From assembly GCF_030758935.1 (NCBI RefSeq), contig NZ_CP132333.1, forward strand, positions 3,906,992 to 3,970,991: a DNA stretch of 64,000 bases, read 5' to 3'. The stretch's first letter is position 1. The number at the start of each line of letters is the position of its first letter. Source of the DNA: Geothrix sp. PMB-07. GTDB taxonomy: Bacteria; Acidobacteriota; Holophagae; Holophagales; Holophagaceae. The position numbers were made by a program, and so were the translations under genes. The notes under the pieces were generated by a model, which saw nothing but the letters and a program-made list of their open reading frames with translations, made no database searches and was not told the DNA's origin. Below, in pieces: positions 44,253 through 53,465 of the stretch.

Positions 44253-45311
44253 ATGCGTCTTGCCGTTCTGCCCCTTCTCCTATCGTCCCTCAGCCTTGGC
44301 CTCCAAGCCGCGCCGAAGCGATCCTCCAAGAAGCCCCCCCGTCGGCCCGCCGCGCAAACGGCCACTGGAACGGTGCACGTGATCCGCAAGGGCGAGACCG
44401 CTGCCTCGGTGGCCCGAGCCAATGGATTGAGCCTGGCCGAGTTGGCCGCCCTGAACCCCGGCAAGAGCCTGTCCAAGCTGTCCGTGGGCACTCGCTTGAC
44501 CATTGGTCACTCCAAAATCCAAGCGGCAGAAGCCAGCCATGGCCCCGCTGAGGCTGCCCCAGCCCCGAGGGCCGCTCTGGTGGCCCTGCCCGGCACCCCT
44601 GCAGTGGTGCCCACTCCCATGCCCCACCTGGAGCGACTCCTCCCTTACCAGGTGCGCGGGCCGGTGACGTTCAGCGCCACCTTCAGCTCCCCCAATGTGG
44701 ATGCCCACCAGGCACCCGGCACCACAGCCCAGCTTCTGGCCCGCATGCAGCAGGTGATGCCCCCTGTCACCGAGGCCGAACTCAACGCCCTGTTGCCCAC
44801 CTTCGCTGCGGCGGATCCTGATCGACTCGACCTCCTCTGGCCTGTGGAAACCCGGACCATCAGCTCGGCCTGGGGCCCCCGCATGCGTACGAAAACCGTC
44901 CGTGTGAAGAACCAGCGGAAGAAGCGGGTGCGCTACAAGGGCCGCCACAAAGGCGTGGATCTCAACGCGCCCATGGGTACCGCCGTGTTCGCAGCCCTGG
45001 ATGGGCAGGTGATCGTCGCAGGGAAGCACAAAGCCTATGGCAACTACGTGGTGGTGGACCACGGGAACGGTGTGGCCACGCTGTATGGCCACCACAAGCT
45101 GAACCTGGTCCATGAAGGCGACATCGTGCGCCGCGGCCAGAAGATCGCCGAAGTGGGCCGCACGGGCAACGCCACCGGCCCCCACCTCCACTTTGAACTC
45201 CGGGTGGACGGCGTGCAGCGCAACCCCCTGCCGGTCCTCAACGACGAGGAAGAGATCAACGCCGATGTGGCAGCCCAGAACGCGTTGCTGGGAACTGGCC
45301 CGATCCGCTGA
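44253..45311 (+). CDS. LysM-M23 peptidoglycan endopeptidase
   Basis: Secreted cell-wall hydrolase, 352 residues from ATG 44253 with GGGAG seven bases upstream; the open frame begins at 44082, inside moaC. Signal peptide (MRLAVLPLLLSSLSLGLQA) is followed by a Lys/Pro-rich linker, a LysM domain (VHVIRKGETAASVARANGL, about 42-85), a Pro-rich spacer and a C-terminal M23 domain. Zinc and catalytic residues are complete: HKGVDLNAP (H and D), YGHHKLNLV and GPHLHFELRV. So unlike the EnvC-like protein upstream in the window, this is predicted to cut peptide cross-links. Confidence 0.9.
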   Translation: MRLAVLPLLLSSLSLGLQAAPKRSSKKPPRRPAAQTATGTVHVIRKGETAASVARANGLSLAELAALNPGKSLSKLSVGTRLTIGHSKIQAAEASHGPAEAAPAPRAALVALPGTPAVVPTPMPHLERLLPYQVRGPVTFSATFSSPNVDAHQAPGTTAQLLARMQQVMPPVTEAELNALLPTFAAADPDRLDLLWPVETRTISSAWGPRMRTKTVRVKNQRKKRVRYKGRHKGVDLNAPMGTAVFAALDGQVIVAGKHKAYGNYVVVDHGNGVATLYGHHKLNLVHEGDIVRRGQKIAEVGRTGNATGPHLHFELRVDGVQRNPLPVLNDEEEINADVAAQNALLGTGPIR

Positions 45312-45343
45312 ACTTCCGCCCTGTCCACCGCACAGGAAGAGAG

Positions 45344-45384
45344 CGTGCCTCCTGATCCCCGCGCGGGATCAGCGTGGGGGCACG
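45344..45384 (+). terminator. GC-rich hairpin after the M23 gene
   Basis: Nested inverted repeat: CGTGCC...GGCACG (45344-45349/45379-45384) around TGATCCC...GGGATCA (45353-45359/45365-45371). No U-tract follows, so it is a candidate only; it also precedes the next lipoprotein gene closely. Confidence 0.4.
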
Positions 45385-45420
45385 TGTTAGACTTGGACTT
45401 TTCGCCTTTTCGAGGTGGTC

Positions 45421-47403
45421 ATGCCGCTGTACCGAGCTTTCCTCCAGACCCTGGGGGCCATGGCGATGCTGGCCTTGGCCCTGGCCTGCCACGGGAAGAA
45501 GGGCACTGATCCCGCCACCATCACGACCGCCACCATCACCGGAACCATCACCTACACCCGCGTGCCCCTGGCATTCGATGCCAACGGCAAGCCCACGGGA
45601 CTGGTCGATTCGACGGTGCCTGCCAACCTCACCAGCCTACCCGCACGGGGGGTCAAGGTGCGGGCCTACCAGCAAGTGGATCAGACCCAGCCCGATGGCA
45701 GCACGACCCAGGTGTGGATGATGGTCGCAGAGACCAGCACTGATACGACGACGACGGCACCGGGTACCTACACGCTCAGCAGCAAAATCCTGCTCAAGAA
45801 TCGTCCTACCATGGTGGAAATTCTCAGCAGCTTCCCCAGTTCCGGAGCGGATGTCATCAACGTGGTGGCCGAACCCATCAACAGCGGAACTGCGGCAGTG
45901 CAGCGTCGTCTCTACGCCCTCCGCAAGGCTGCGGATGGCACCGCCCCCGCCGGGACCAACACACCCACCTCCGTGCTGGTCGGCGATACCAAGGTGGATT
46001 TTTCGGTCGGCCTGAACGATGCCTGGTGGGTGGTCAATCCCGAGTTGGAATTGGGCACCCTGGTGCCCAACATCGCCAAGGCCGTCCTGGAGACCACCCT
46101 TCCTGGTCGCAGTGCAGGCCAAGGTTCAGGCAGCCGCGTCCTCGGCATCGGCGACACCATCGCCACGTTCACCACGAACTACGGCGCCGCCACGTCCGGT
46201 TCCACGCTGGATCTGCACTACTGGCCCGGCCAATCGGAACCCAAGGGCACCTTCATCGAATACAACCGCACCCTGTTCCCCCAGGCCTACGACCCCAGCA
46301 CCGGCAAGTACCACTTCTTCGGATCCATCCAGGCGGGACCCACCAATGATGATGCCTGGGATGAAGGCGTCCTCCTCCCGCTGCTTGCCCGCAATGCCCT
46401 CTACAGCGGTCTGGTGGGCCGCACCTATTCGGTCCCCTCCAACATCCTCTTCCCGCCCAGCGCGGCCCTCACGGATCTGAGCCCCGAAATGGCCCGCATC
46501 GAGGGCCTGGCCGATGCCATGGCGGCCAACCTGCTCAAATCCCCCTACCTGGCCGACACCCAAGGAACTGCCCTGGCGGCGCCGTTGAAGGACATCCGGG
46601 ACGTGAGCGCCCTCACTGCCAGCCAGAAGACCCCTTACTCCGCCCCCGCCCTTCGGGCCCTGGGCTGGGAGATCATCCTCAAGGCCAACAGCCTGCCCTC
46701 GCCTGGCACCTCCGCTAATTGGGCCACGATCAATCCCCTGGCTGCGGCTCGCTTCTTCCTGACGCCCAGTGCCGCACTGGCCGGGGTTGTCGATCCGTCC
46801 ACGGGCACCCGTGAGATGGAACCCCTGAACATCTTCAGCCAGCTCTCCCGCCTCAAAGAGGCAAAGGTGTCGACGGAGCCCGTCGACCTGACAGCCATCC
46901 TGACGGACCCCGTCATCACCACCCTCGCCGCCCCCTTCGGCATCACCTGGCCCCGACCCACCTCGGGCACCTACGGGCCCTTCGCCACCAACTGGGGCAC
47001 GGATCCCATCGCCGCCTTCCCGCCGGTGACCCTGAGCATGGCCAAGGCCGTCAAGGTGGACATGCCCGTGGTGAACGCAGGTGTCGTCAGCTACCAGCCC
47101 GCCTTCCCGAACCTTTCCCAGGGCGAAATCGCCTACGCGGGTTTCAGCCTGACCACAGACAAGCGCTGCAAGCTGACCGCCACCATCACTCCGGCCCTGC
47201 CTTCCGATGGCCTTGTGGAGGTCGACTTCCCCTCCTTGTCCCGGACCTTCAGCTTCACCAACACCGGTGGAACCACCGAGGTCATTCTCCTCCCCGTGGT
47301 GGGGACGGCCCCTGTGTTCCACCCCATCCGCATCCGCATGAAGAGCCCCGGCACCCAGCAGGCAGACACCACGGTGACCCTGGCCCTGACGCCCGCCCCC
47401 TGA
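45421..47403 (+). CDS. Large lipoprotein of unknown function
   Basis: A 660-residue lipoprotein from ATG 45421, with GAGG six bases upstream. Signal peptide ends in lipobox ALAC (MAMLALALACHGKK). The mature part starts with a Thr-rich stretch (TITTATITGTITYTR) and a beta-rich domain, then a mostly helical middle (about 300-510) and a beta-rich end (SLSRTFSFTNTGGTTEVILLP). No recognised motif. It is followed 17 nt later by the purine phosphorylase gene, perhaps in the same transcript. Function unknown. Confidence 0.62.
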   Translation: MPLYRAFLQTLGAMAMLALALACHGKKGTDPATITTATITGTITYTRVPLAFDANGKPTGLVDSTVPANLTSLPARGVKVRAYQQVDQTQPDGSTTQVWMMVAETSTDTTTTAPGTYTLSSKILLKNRPTMVEILSSFPSSGADVINVVAEPINSGTAAVQRRLYALRKAADGTAPAGTNTPTSVLVGDTKVDFSVGLNDAWWVVNPELELGTLVPNIAKAVLETTLPGRSAGQGSGSRVLGIGDTIATFTTNYGAATSGSTLDLHYWPGQSEPKGTFIEYNRTLFPQAYDPSTGKYHFFGSIQAGPTNDDAWDEGVLLPLLARNALYSGLVGRTYSVPSNILFPPSAALTDLSPEMARIEGLADAMAANLLKSPYLADTQGTALAAPLKDIRDVSALTASQKTPYSAPALRALGWEIILKANSLPSPGTSANWATINPLAAARFFLTPSAALAGVVDPSTGTREMEPLNIFSQLSRLKEAKVSTEPVDLTAILTDPVITTLAAPFGITWPRPTSGTYGPFATNWGTDPIAAFPPVTLSMAKAVKVDMPVVNAGVVSYQPAFPNLSQGEIAYAGFSLTTDKRCKLTATITPALPSDGLVEVDFPSLSRTFSFTNTGGTTEVILLPVVGTAPVFHPIRIRMKSPGTQQADTTVTLALTPAP

Positions 47404-47420
47404 ACCCCTGGAAACCAGAC

Positions 47421-48236
47421 ATGTCCTTTGCTGAGTCCCTCCAAACCCTGAAGGCCAAAGCGCCGTTCATTCCGGAACTGGCCATCGTCCTTGGCTCGGG
47501 TCTGGGCGCCCTGGCCGATGGCCCCGAGGCCAGGGAAGGTGTGAGCCTGCCCTTCACCGACCTGCCGGGGTTCCCCGCCCCCACGGTGGTTGGCCATGGC
47601 GGCAAGCTGGTCTTTTGCGAATTTGAAGGCCGGAAGGTGGTCCTCCAGGCCGGGCGCTTCCACTTCTACGAGGGCCACCCCATGCCCCTCGTGGTCACGC
47701 CCATGCGGCTCTATGGCCGCCTTGGTGTGAAGGCCGTGCTGCTCACCAATGCCGCGGGCGCCCTCAATCCCGACTTCGCCGTGGGCGACCTCATGGCCCT
47801 CAGCGACCACATCAACCTGTTCGGCACCAATCCCCTCATCGGCCCCAACGTGGAGCCTGGTCCCCGCTTCCCCGACATGACGGCCATCTACGATCCGGCC
47901 TATCGGGCCCACCTGCAGGCCTGCGCCAAGACCCTCGGCCAGACCCTACGTGAAGGCGTGTACCTGGGGCTGACCGGGCCCAGTTACGAAACGCCGGCCG
48001 AAATCCGCGCCTTCCGCGTCATGGGTGCCGATGCCGTGGGCATGAGCACCGTGCCCGAAGCCATCGTGGCCCGTCACGAGGGCATGCGCGTCGCTGGCAT
48101 TTCCTGCCTCTGCAACATGGCCGCCGGCATCCTGCCCCAGGCTCTCACTCACCAGGAAGTGCTCGAAGCCGGTGCCGCCGCCGCCGGACGCTTTGAATCC
48201 CTGGTCCGCGCCTTCGTGCGGGGCCTTCCGCTTTAA
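47421..48236 (+). CDS. Purine nucleoside phosphorylase (family 2)
   Basis: Cleaves inosine/guanosine with phosphate to the base and ribose-1-phosphate. It is 271 residues with family marks: LGSGLGALAD near 25-34 (phosphate loop), GRFHFYEGHP near 78, LTNAAGALNPDF near 107, LTGPSYETPAEIRAF near 187-201 and the closing VGMSTVPEAIVARHEG and SCLCNMAAG. The usual family length is 270-290. ATG 47421 follows the lipoprotein stop by 17 nt. Complete and probably functional. Confidence 0.93.
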   Translation: MSFAESLQTLKAKAPFIPELAIVLGSGLGALADGPEAREGVSLPFTDLPGFPAPTVVGHGGKLVFCEFEGRKVVLQAGRFHFYEGHPMPLVVTPMRLYGRLGVKAVLLTNAAGALNPDFAVGDLMALSDHINLFGTNPLIGPNVEPGPRFPDMTAIYDPAYRAHLQACAKTLGQTLREGVYLGLTGPSYETPAEIRAFRVMGADAVGMSTVPEAIVARHEGMRVAGISCLCNMAAGILPQALTHQEVLEAGAAAAGRFESLVRAFVRGLPL

Positions 48237-48251
48237 CCCGCGAAGCAGCAT

Positions 48252-48284
48252 GCAAAGAAGCCCGGCTCTGCCGGGCTTCTTTGC
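48252..48284. terminator. Bidirectional terminator between purine phosphorylase and acs
   Basis: Perfect 15-bp inverted repeat GCAAAGAAGCCCGGC (48252-48266), loop TCT, mirrored 48270-48284. CTTCTTT closes the plus-strand stem and the mirror applies for the minus strand. It separates two convergent genes. Confidence 0.85.
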
Positions 48285-48299
48285 GAGTGAAGGGACAGG

Positions 48300-50252
48300 T
48301 CAGTTCTGAGCTTTCTGGTGCTCCTCGATGAGACGCGCCACCACTTCCGGCTCGGCCAACGTGGAGATGTCGCCCATGCCGTCGTACTCAGCCGAAGCGA
48401 TCTTTCGCAGGATGCGGCGCATGATCTTGCCGCTTCGGGTCTTGGGAAGACCAGAGGCAATGTGGATGACATCCGGTGCCGCAAAGGCGCCGATGACCTG
48501 GCGCACCTGCTCCTTGAGGGCGCCGATGAGCTGCTGGTTGCCGTTCTCGGCGTAGCCGCTGTTGAGCAGCACATAGCAGTAGATGCCCTGGCCCTTGATG
48601 GCGTGCGGGTATCCCACCACCGCCGCTTCGGCCACAGCTTCATGGGCCACGAGCGCGCTTTCCACTTCCGCCGTGCCCAGACGGTGGCCGGACACGTTGA
48701 TGACATCATCGATGCGGCCCGTGATCCAGTAGTAGCCATCCTCGTCACGGCGGGCACCATCACCCGTGAAGTAGTAGCCCGGATACTGGGTGAAGTAGGT
48801 CTCCTTGAACCGCTTGTGGTCGCCGTGGACCGTGCGGGCCTGGCCTGGCCAAGGCGCTCCCAGACAGAGGGCGCCTTCCACCCCATTGCCCTCGAGGGGC
48901 ACGCCGGTGGCGGCATCCACGATCACCGGCTTCACGCCGAAGAAGGGCAGGGTGGCCGATCCCGGTTTGGTGGGCGTCACACCGGGCAGCGGCGTGATGA
49001 GGATGCCGCCGGTCTCCGTCTGCCACCAGGTGTCCACCACCGTGCAACGGCCGCCTCCCACCACGTCGTGATACCAGCGCCACACCTCGGGATTGATGGG
49101 TTCGCCCACGGTGCCCAGTACGCGCAGCGACTTGCGGCTGTACTTGTGGATCCACTCATCCCCAGCCTGGGCCAGGGCACGCAGGGCGGTGGGCGCGGTG
49201 TAGAAGATGGTCACGCCCAGATCGTCGATGATCTGCCAGTAGCGGCCCGCATCGGGATAGAGCGGCGTGGACTCGAAGATCACCGAGGTGGCGCCGTTGG
49301 CCAGCGGCCCGTACACGATGTAGCTGTGGCCCGTCACCCACCCGATGTCGGCGGCGCAGAAATAGATGTCATCCGGGTGATAGTCGAAGACCATCTTGTG
49401 CGTGAAGGCGGCGTAGGTGAGGTAGCCGCCCGTGGTGTGAAGCAGCCCCTTGGGCTTCCCGGTGCTGCCGGAGGTGTAGAGGATGAAAAGGGGATCTTCC
49501 GCCCCCATCCATTCGTTGGTGCAGGTGGAACGCTGCTTGGTGGTTTCCTCGTCGAGCCACAGGTCTCGGCCCGGCTGCATGGGCACGTCGCCATCGGTGC
49601 GGCGGGCCACCAGCACCGTTTCCACCAGGGACATGCCCTCGATGGCGCGGTCCACCGTGCGTTTCAGCGGCACACGCTTCCCGCCGCGGAGGCCTTCGTT
49701 GGCCGTCACCACCACCTTGCAGCGCGCATCGACGATGCGGTCGCGGAGAGCCTCCGCGGAAAATCCGCCGAACACCACGGAATGCACGGCGCCGATGCGC
49801 GCACAGGCCAGCATGGTGTAGACCAACTCGGGGATCATGGTCAGGTAGAGGCAGACGCGATCACCCTTCTTCACGCCGTGGTGCAGCAGCACGTTGGCCA
49901 CCCGGGCCACGTTGTGCTTGAGATCGCGGTAAGTGATGTGGGTGTACTGCCCCGGCTCATCCTGGGCCCAGATGAGCGCGGTCTTGTCCCCCAGCGTTGG
50001 CAGGTGACGGTCCACGCAATTGAAACAGGCGTTGACGCGACCACCCGAATACCAGGCGAAGTCCACCTCCTTGTAGTCCGCATCGAAGACCGATTGCCAG
50101 GGGTGGAACCAGGTCAGCGCCTTGGCCTGTTCGCCCCAGAACCACTCCGGATTATCCAGGGACAGCCGGTAGAGCCGCTGGTACTCCTCCATGGTCTTGA
50201 TGTGAGCCCGCTCCCGGATCTGCGGCTTGACTGGGAAGAGGTCGTCGGACAT
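48300..50252 (-). CDS. acs: Acetyl-CoA synthetase
   Basis: AMP-forming acetate:CoA ligase, 650 residues from ATG 50252 (GGAG seven bases upstream). Marks include the adenylate-forming loop [14 protein letters not shown] (about 265-278), [10 protein letters not shown] (acyl-binding Trp near 414-420) and the C-terminal regulatory lysine in [11 protein letters not shown]. Full length is usual for Acs. The same-strand MFS gene lies directly upstream, so acetate or another short acid may be imported and activated together. The K in TRSGKIM is the usual acetylation site, but no acetyltransferase is in the window. Confidence 0.95.
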   Translation of the reverse strand: MSDDLFPVKPQIRERAHIKTMEEYQRLYRLSLDNPEWFWGEQAKALTWFHPWQSVFDADYKEVDFAWYSGGRVNACFNCVDRHLPTLGDKTALIWAQDEPGQYTHITYRDLKHNVARVANVLLHHGVKKGDRVCLYLTMIPELVYTMLACARIGAVHSVVFGGFSAEALRDRIVDARCKVVVTANEGLRGGKRVPLKRTVDRAIEGMSLVETVLVARRTDGDVPMQPGRDLWLDEETTKQRSTCTNEWMGAEDPLFILYTSGSTGKPKGLLHTTGGYLTYAAFTHKMVFDYHPDDIYFCAADIGWVTGHSYIVYGPLANGATSVIFESTPLYPDAGRYWQIIDDLGVTIFYTAPTALRALAQAGDEWIHKYSRKSLRVLGTVGEPINPEVWRWYHDVVGGGRCTVVDTWWQTETGGILITPLPGVTPTKPGSATLPFFGVKPVIVDAATGVPLEGNGVEGALCLGAPWPGQARTVHGDHKRFKETYFTQYPGYYFTGDGARRDEDGYYWITGRIDDVINVSGHRLGTAEVESALVAHEAVAEAAVVGYPHAIKGQGIYCYVLLNSGYAENGNQQLIGALKEQVRQVIGAFAAPDVIHIASGLPKTRSGKIMRRILRKIASAEYDGMGDISTLAEPEVVARLIEEHQKAQN

Positions 50253-50557
50253 GAGTGGGCTCCGTGCCAAGGGGTGGTGCGGGATGGAACAAAGCGGAGG
50301 CCTCGAAGGTGGCGAGCCTCGCCTGGTCAGGCGCTTCCGCATGGTTGAGATGAGAAAAGGAAGGTTGGGTGGCGACCATTCTCCGGCTCATGCAAACCCT
50401 TGTCCAGTGCTCGTTTCCACCGGGGGCCCGCCACGCGATCACTCTGGTGCAGGGGTGGCGAGTCCCAGCTTCGGAAAGGCCGGGCGAGGGAAGGTTCCGC
50501 GCGCCCGGCCTCCGTTTTGATTCCAGCGGATGCCCGCTGGAATGTCGGATCAATGGA
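50253..50557. other. Spacer between the MFS and acs genes with two hairpins
   Basis: About 305 nt without a gene. Near the MFS stop are two hairpins: ATTCCAGCGG-ATGC-CCGCTGGAAT (50520-50543) and GGCCGGGCG...CGCCCGGCC (50478-50486/50502-50510). Downstream of them towards acs I see nothing beyond the likely acs leader with its GGAG. Confidence 0.6.
50478..50543 (-). terminator. Tandem hairpins, probable terminator of the MFS gene
   Basis: The 10-bp stem 50520-50543 lies 15 nt after the MFS stop, and the 9-bp GC stem 50478-50510 follows. Only short T/A runs separate them. They may reduce read-through into acs or set a ratio of the two products. Confidence 0.5.
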
Positions 50558-52219
50558 TCAATGCTCGTAGGTGCTGATGTCCCGGTCCTTCGTTTCCTTC
50601 AAGAAGAGGAAGCCGATGACCACCGTGACCAGGGCCACGATGATGGGATACCAGAGGCCGTAGTAGATGTTGCCCTTGAGGGCCACGAGGGCCGTGGCGA
50701 AGAGGGGCAGCATGCCGCCGAACCAGCCGTTGCCGATGTGGTAGGGCAGCGACATGGAGGTGTAGCGGATGTTCGTGGGGAACAACTCCACCAGGAAGGC
50801 GGCGATGGGGCCGTAGACCATGGTCACGTAGATGAGGAAGACGAAGAGGATGAGCAGGGTCATCGGGTAGTTGATCCTCGACTTGTCCGCTTCCTTCGGA
50901 TACCCAAGATCTGTCAGGGCCTTTTTCAGGGCCGCTTCAGAGGCCGCGCTCCAGCCCTCCACCCGGGTGGTGGTGACCTGGCCGGTGGCAACATTCTTCC
51001 CGGTGATGGTGGCCACCACGGGCTTGCCCGCTTCTGGTCCGACTTTATTCACATTGAGGCCCTGCTTGGCGAAGAAGTCATTCACCCGATCCACTTCGCT
51101 GAACTTGGTGTTGGGCAGCACGAAGAGGACGAAATTCTCGTTCTTGGGATCCGCGGCCACGGTAATCACGGTGCTGTTCTGGAAGGCCTCCAGCGCCGGG
51201 TTCACATAGTGGGTGAGGGCCTTGAACATGGGGAAGTAGGTGAGGGCGGCGATGAGGCAGCCCAGCAGGATGATCTTCAGGCGACCCACCTTGTCCGAGA
51301 GCCACCCGAAGAAGATGAAGAACGGCGTGCCCAGCAGCAGCGAGGCGCCAATCAGGATGTAGGTGGTGAGGAAGTCCAGCTTCAGCGTGATCTGCAGGAA
51401 GAACAGCGCGTAGAACTGGCCCGTATACCAGACCACGCCCTGGCCCATGGTCGCGCCCAGGAGGGACAGCAGCGCGTACTTGTTGTTGGGGTAGCGGAGG
51501 AAGCTGTCGGTGAGCGGAGCCTTGGAACCCTTGCCCTCGGACTTCATCTTCTGGAAGATGGGCGATTCGTGGAGCTTCAGACGGATCCACACCGACACAC
51601 CCAAGAGCGCGATGGACACCCAGAAGGGAATGCGCCAACCCCACGTGGCGAAGGAATCCTTGTTCATGCCATAGCGGCAGCCGCCGATGATGGCCAGGGC
51701 CAGGAAGAAGCCCACGGTGGCCGTGGTCTGGATCCAGCTGGTGTTGTAGCCGCGACGCGTGGGGGCGGAGTGCTCCGCCACGTAGGTTGCCGCGCCGCCG
51801 TACTCACCACCCAAGGCCAGACCCTGAAGCAGACGCAGGGTCACCATGATGATGGGCGCCCACCAGCCGATGGCCGTAAAGGTGGGCAGGAGGCCCACGC
51901 CGAAGGTGGACAGGCCCATGACCATGATGGTCACCAGGAAGGTGTACTTTCGGCCGATGAGGTCACCCACTCGCCCGAAGACCAAGGCGCCGAAGGGGCG
52001 GACCAAAAAGCCCGCCGCGTAGGCGGCGAACGCCGAGAGCAGGGCCGCGGTTTCGTTCCCCTTCGGAAAGAAGAGGGCAGCAAAGAACGGCGCGAGCGTC
52101 GCGTAGAGGTAGAAATCGTACCACTCGAAAACCGTGCCGACGGACGAGGCGATGATCACCATCCGTTCTTCACTGGTGAGTGGGGTCTTGGCAGCGACCT
52201 GCTCAGTTGCGAGGGCCAT
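50558..52219 (-). CDS. MFS transporter (metabolite:H+ symporter type) with a large extracytoplasmic insert
   Basis: A 553-residue transporter from ATG 52219 with AGGAGG eight bases upstream. The N-half has GTVFEWYDFYLY and VGDLIGRKYTF, the motif of the MHS group (KgtP, ProP, shikimate carriers), and RLLQGLALGGEYGGA. Between helices of the C-half there is an insertion of about 110 soluble residues (about 365-470; NPALEAFQNSTVITV... to ADKSRINYP), which is not typical of the group. It is upstream of acs on the same strand, so short-chain organic acids are plausible substrates. Long leader with hairpins, see separate entry. Confidence 0.87.
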   Translation of the reverse strand: MALATEQVAAKTPLTSEERMVIIASSVGTVFEWYDFYLYATLAPFFAALFFPKGNETAALLSAFAAYAAGFLVRPFGALVFGRVGDLIGRKYTFLVTIMVMGLSTFGVGLLPTFTAIGWWAPIIMVTLRLLQGLALGGEYGGAATYVAEHSAPTRRGYNTSWIQTTATVGFFLALAIIGGCRYGMNKDSFATWGWRIPFWVSIALLGVSVWIRLKLHESPIFQKMKSEGKGSKAPLTDSFLRYPNNKYALLSLLGATMGQGVVWYTGQFYALFFLQITLKLDFLTTYILIGASLLLGTPFFIFFGWLSDKVGRLKIILLGCLIAALTYFPMFKALTHYVNPALEAFQNSTVITVAADPKNENFVLFVLPNTKFSEVDRVNDFFAKQGLNVNKVGPEAGKPVVATITGKNVATGQVTTTRVEGWSAASEAALKKALTDLGYPKEADKSRINYPMTLLILFVFLIYVTMVYGPIAAFLVELFPTNIRYTSMSLPYHIGNGWFGGMLPLFATALVALKGNIYYGLWYPIIVALVTVVIGFLFLKETKDRDISTYEH

Positions 52220-52310
52220 GGGTGAATGCCTCCTGTGAAAGGGCTTGGGGTGAGCCTTGGGGGTAGAGCATTGGCGGTGGAATCGAGCCTGAGTGCAGGA
52301 TCGACACGCT

Positions 52311-52378
52311 GCGGCACCCTTAAAAAATCGGGCGCCGCAGGCGGGTTCGCTATGAGAACCGCGATGGCCTGACCATCG
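52311..52378 (-). other. Structured leader of the MFS gene with three stem-loops
   Basis: Read on the minus strand, the 190-nt leader carries CGATGG-TCAGG-CCATCG (52362-52378), GGTTC-N7-GAACC (52344-52360) and a 9-bp GC stem with a T-rich loop (52311-52319/52330-52338). Three regular stems in a row before an organic-acid transporter resemble a cis-regulatory RNA. I do not match it to a known riboswitch class. Confidence 0.5.
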
Positions 52379-52412
52379 ATCGGTGCAAGAAAGCAATTGG
52401 GGAGACTCCCCA

Positions 52413-52442
52413 TAGCTAACGCTCTCCCCCAGGGCAGGTCAA
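52413..52442 (-). promoter_or_regulatory. Promoter of the MFS gene
   Basis: On the minus strand, TTGACC (52437-52442), 18 nt, TAGCTA (52413-52418). Both boxes match sigma70 well. The transcript would start near 52405 and have a leader of about 190 nt. Confidence 0.6.
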
Positions 52443-52721
52443 GCAAGTTCCTCTGTAAAATTTCCTTTGCCCTCTACGTCGGCCTGCGAAAAAGACGGCC
52501 TCCACAGATGATCCTCACATCACCTTACCGGCCCCTCTCTTGACCGATTCAGTGTCATGAAAAGGATCAGGCCCCCCTCGATGGCATTTTTCCGGCGCCC
52601 GCCTGTCCGGGTGAAAGCGTTGTTGTTCAGCGGGTCAGGACATCCTCTTTGCCCTTGAAGTCGGCAGGCAACACGACTGCAAACCCCTATGATGGTCAGG
52701 ACACCCCACCGCAGGATCCAC
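52443..52721. other. Non-coding spacer before the metallophosphatase
   Basis: About 280 nt between the MFS promoter and ATG 52722. It holds a TATGAT box (52688-52693) that may be the -10 of the metallophosphatase promoter, without a good -35. I see no gene, repeat or further structure here. Confidence 0.5.
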
Positions 52722-53462
52722 ATGCGCATCGCCCTCCTGGCCGATCTCCACGCGAACCGCCGTGCGCTGGAAGCCTGCCTCGATCACGCTCAGCGACTGC
52801 AGGCGGATCGCTTCGTATTCCTGGGCGACTATGTGGGCTATGGCCCCGATCCCCAGGAAGTGGTCGAACACGTCATGGCGGCGGTTGAGGGCGGGGCCAT
52901 GGCTGTGGGAGGCAATCACGATCACGCTGTGGCTGAAACCCGGGAATCCATGCACTCTGACGCCGAAACAGCCATGGCCTGGACCCGCGGCCAGCTCGAT
53001 GCCGCTTCCCGCGACTTCCTTGCCACGCTGCCCATGCGCTTCGAGGATGACACCCGCTTGTACGTGCATGCCAGCCCCCAGACTTACCCTGAGTGGATCT
53101 ACGTAAACGATCCACCGGCCGCCAAGCGCGCCCTGGAGGCCAGCCGCGCCCAGACAGTCTTTTGCGGGCATACCCATGTGGCGGCCCTGCACGGCATCAC
53201 CGCCACTGGACAGTTGGTGTCCTTTCAGCCGGTGCCCGGCGTTCCTATCCCCCTCCCCCGGCACCGCCGCTGGCTCACCGTCGTCGGCTCCGTAGGCCAA
53301 TCCCGGGACAGCGATCCCAAAGCTGCCTTCGCCCTTCTCGACACAGAGCGCTGCGAAATCACCCACTACCGCGTGCCCTATGACGTCGAGGCCACGGCGC
53401 TTGCCATTCTGCAGGCCGGTCTCCCGCCATCCCTGGCAGCGCGCCTCCAGAAGGGGCGCTGA
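52722..53462 (+). CDS. Calcineurin-like metallophosphatase
   Basis: A 246-residue metallophosphoesterase from ATG 52722 with AGGA five bases upstream. Di-metal motifs are ADLHANRRAL (D-x-H near 7-9), GDYVGYGPDP (about 36-45), GNHDHAV (about 64-70) and GHTHVAAL (about 149). Family members act as protein phosphatases or cyclic-nucleotide/2',3'-phosphodiesterases; the compact form with a His in GNHDH suits either. It precedes a kinase-USP fusion by three bases, so it may remove the phosphate that this kinase adds. Confidence 0.86.
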   Translation: MRIALLADLHANRRALEACLDHAQRLQADRFVFLGDYVGYGPDPQEVVEHVMAAVEGGAMAVGGNHDHAVAETRESMHSDAETAMAWTRGQLDAASRDFLATLPMRFEDDTRLYVHASPQTYPEWIYVNDPPAAKRALEASRAQTVFCGHTHVAALHGITATGQLVSFQPVPGVPIPLPRHRRWLTVVGSVGQSRDSDPKAAFALLDTERCEITHYRVPYDVEATALAILQAGLPPSLAARLQKGR

Positions 53463-53465
53463 ACC

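Noticed and set aside
48318-50348. Plus-strand 676-codon open frame
   Set aside because: Antisense to acs; composition rich in Gly/His/Arg with no domain.
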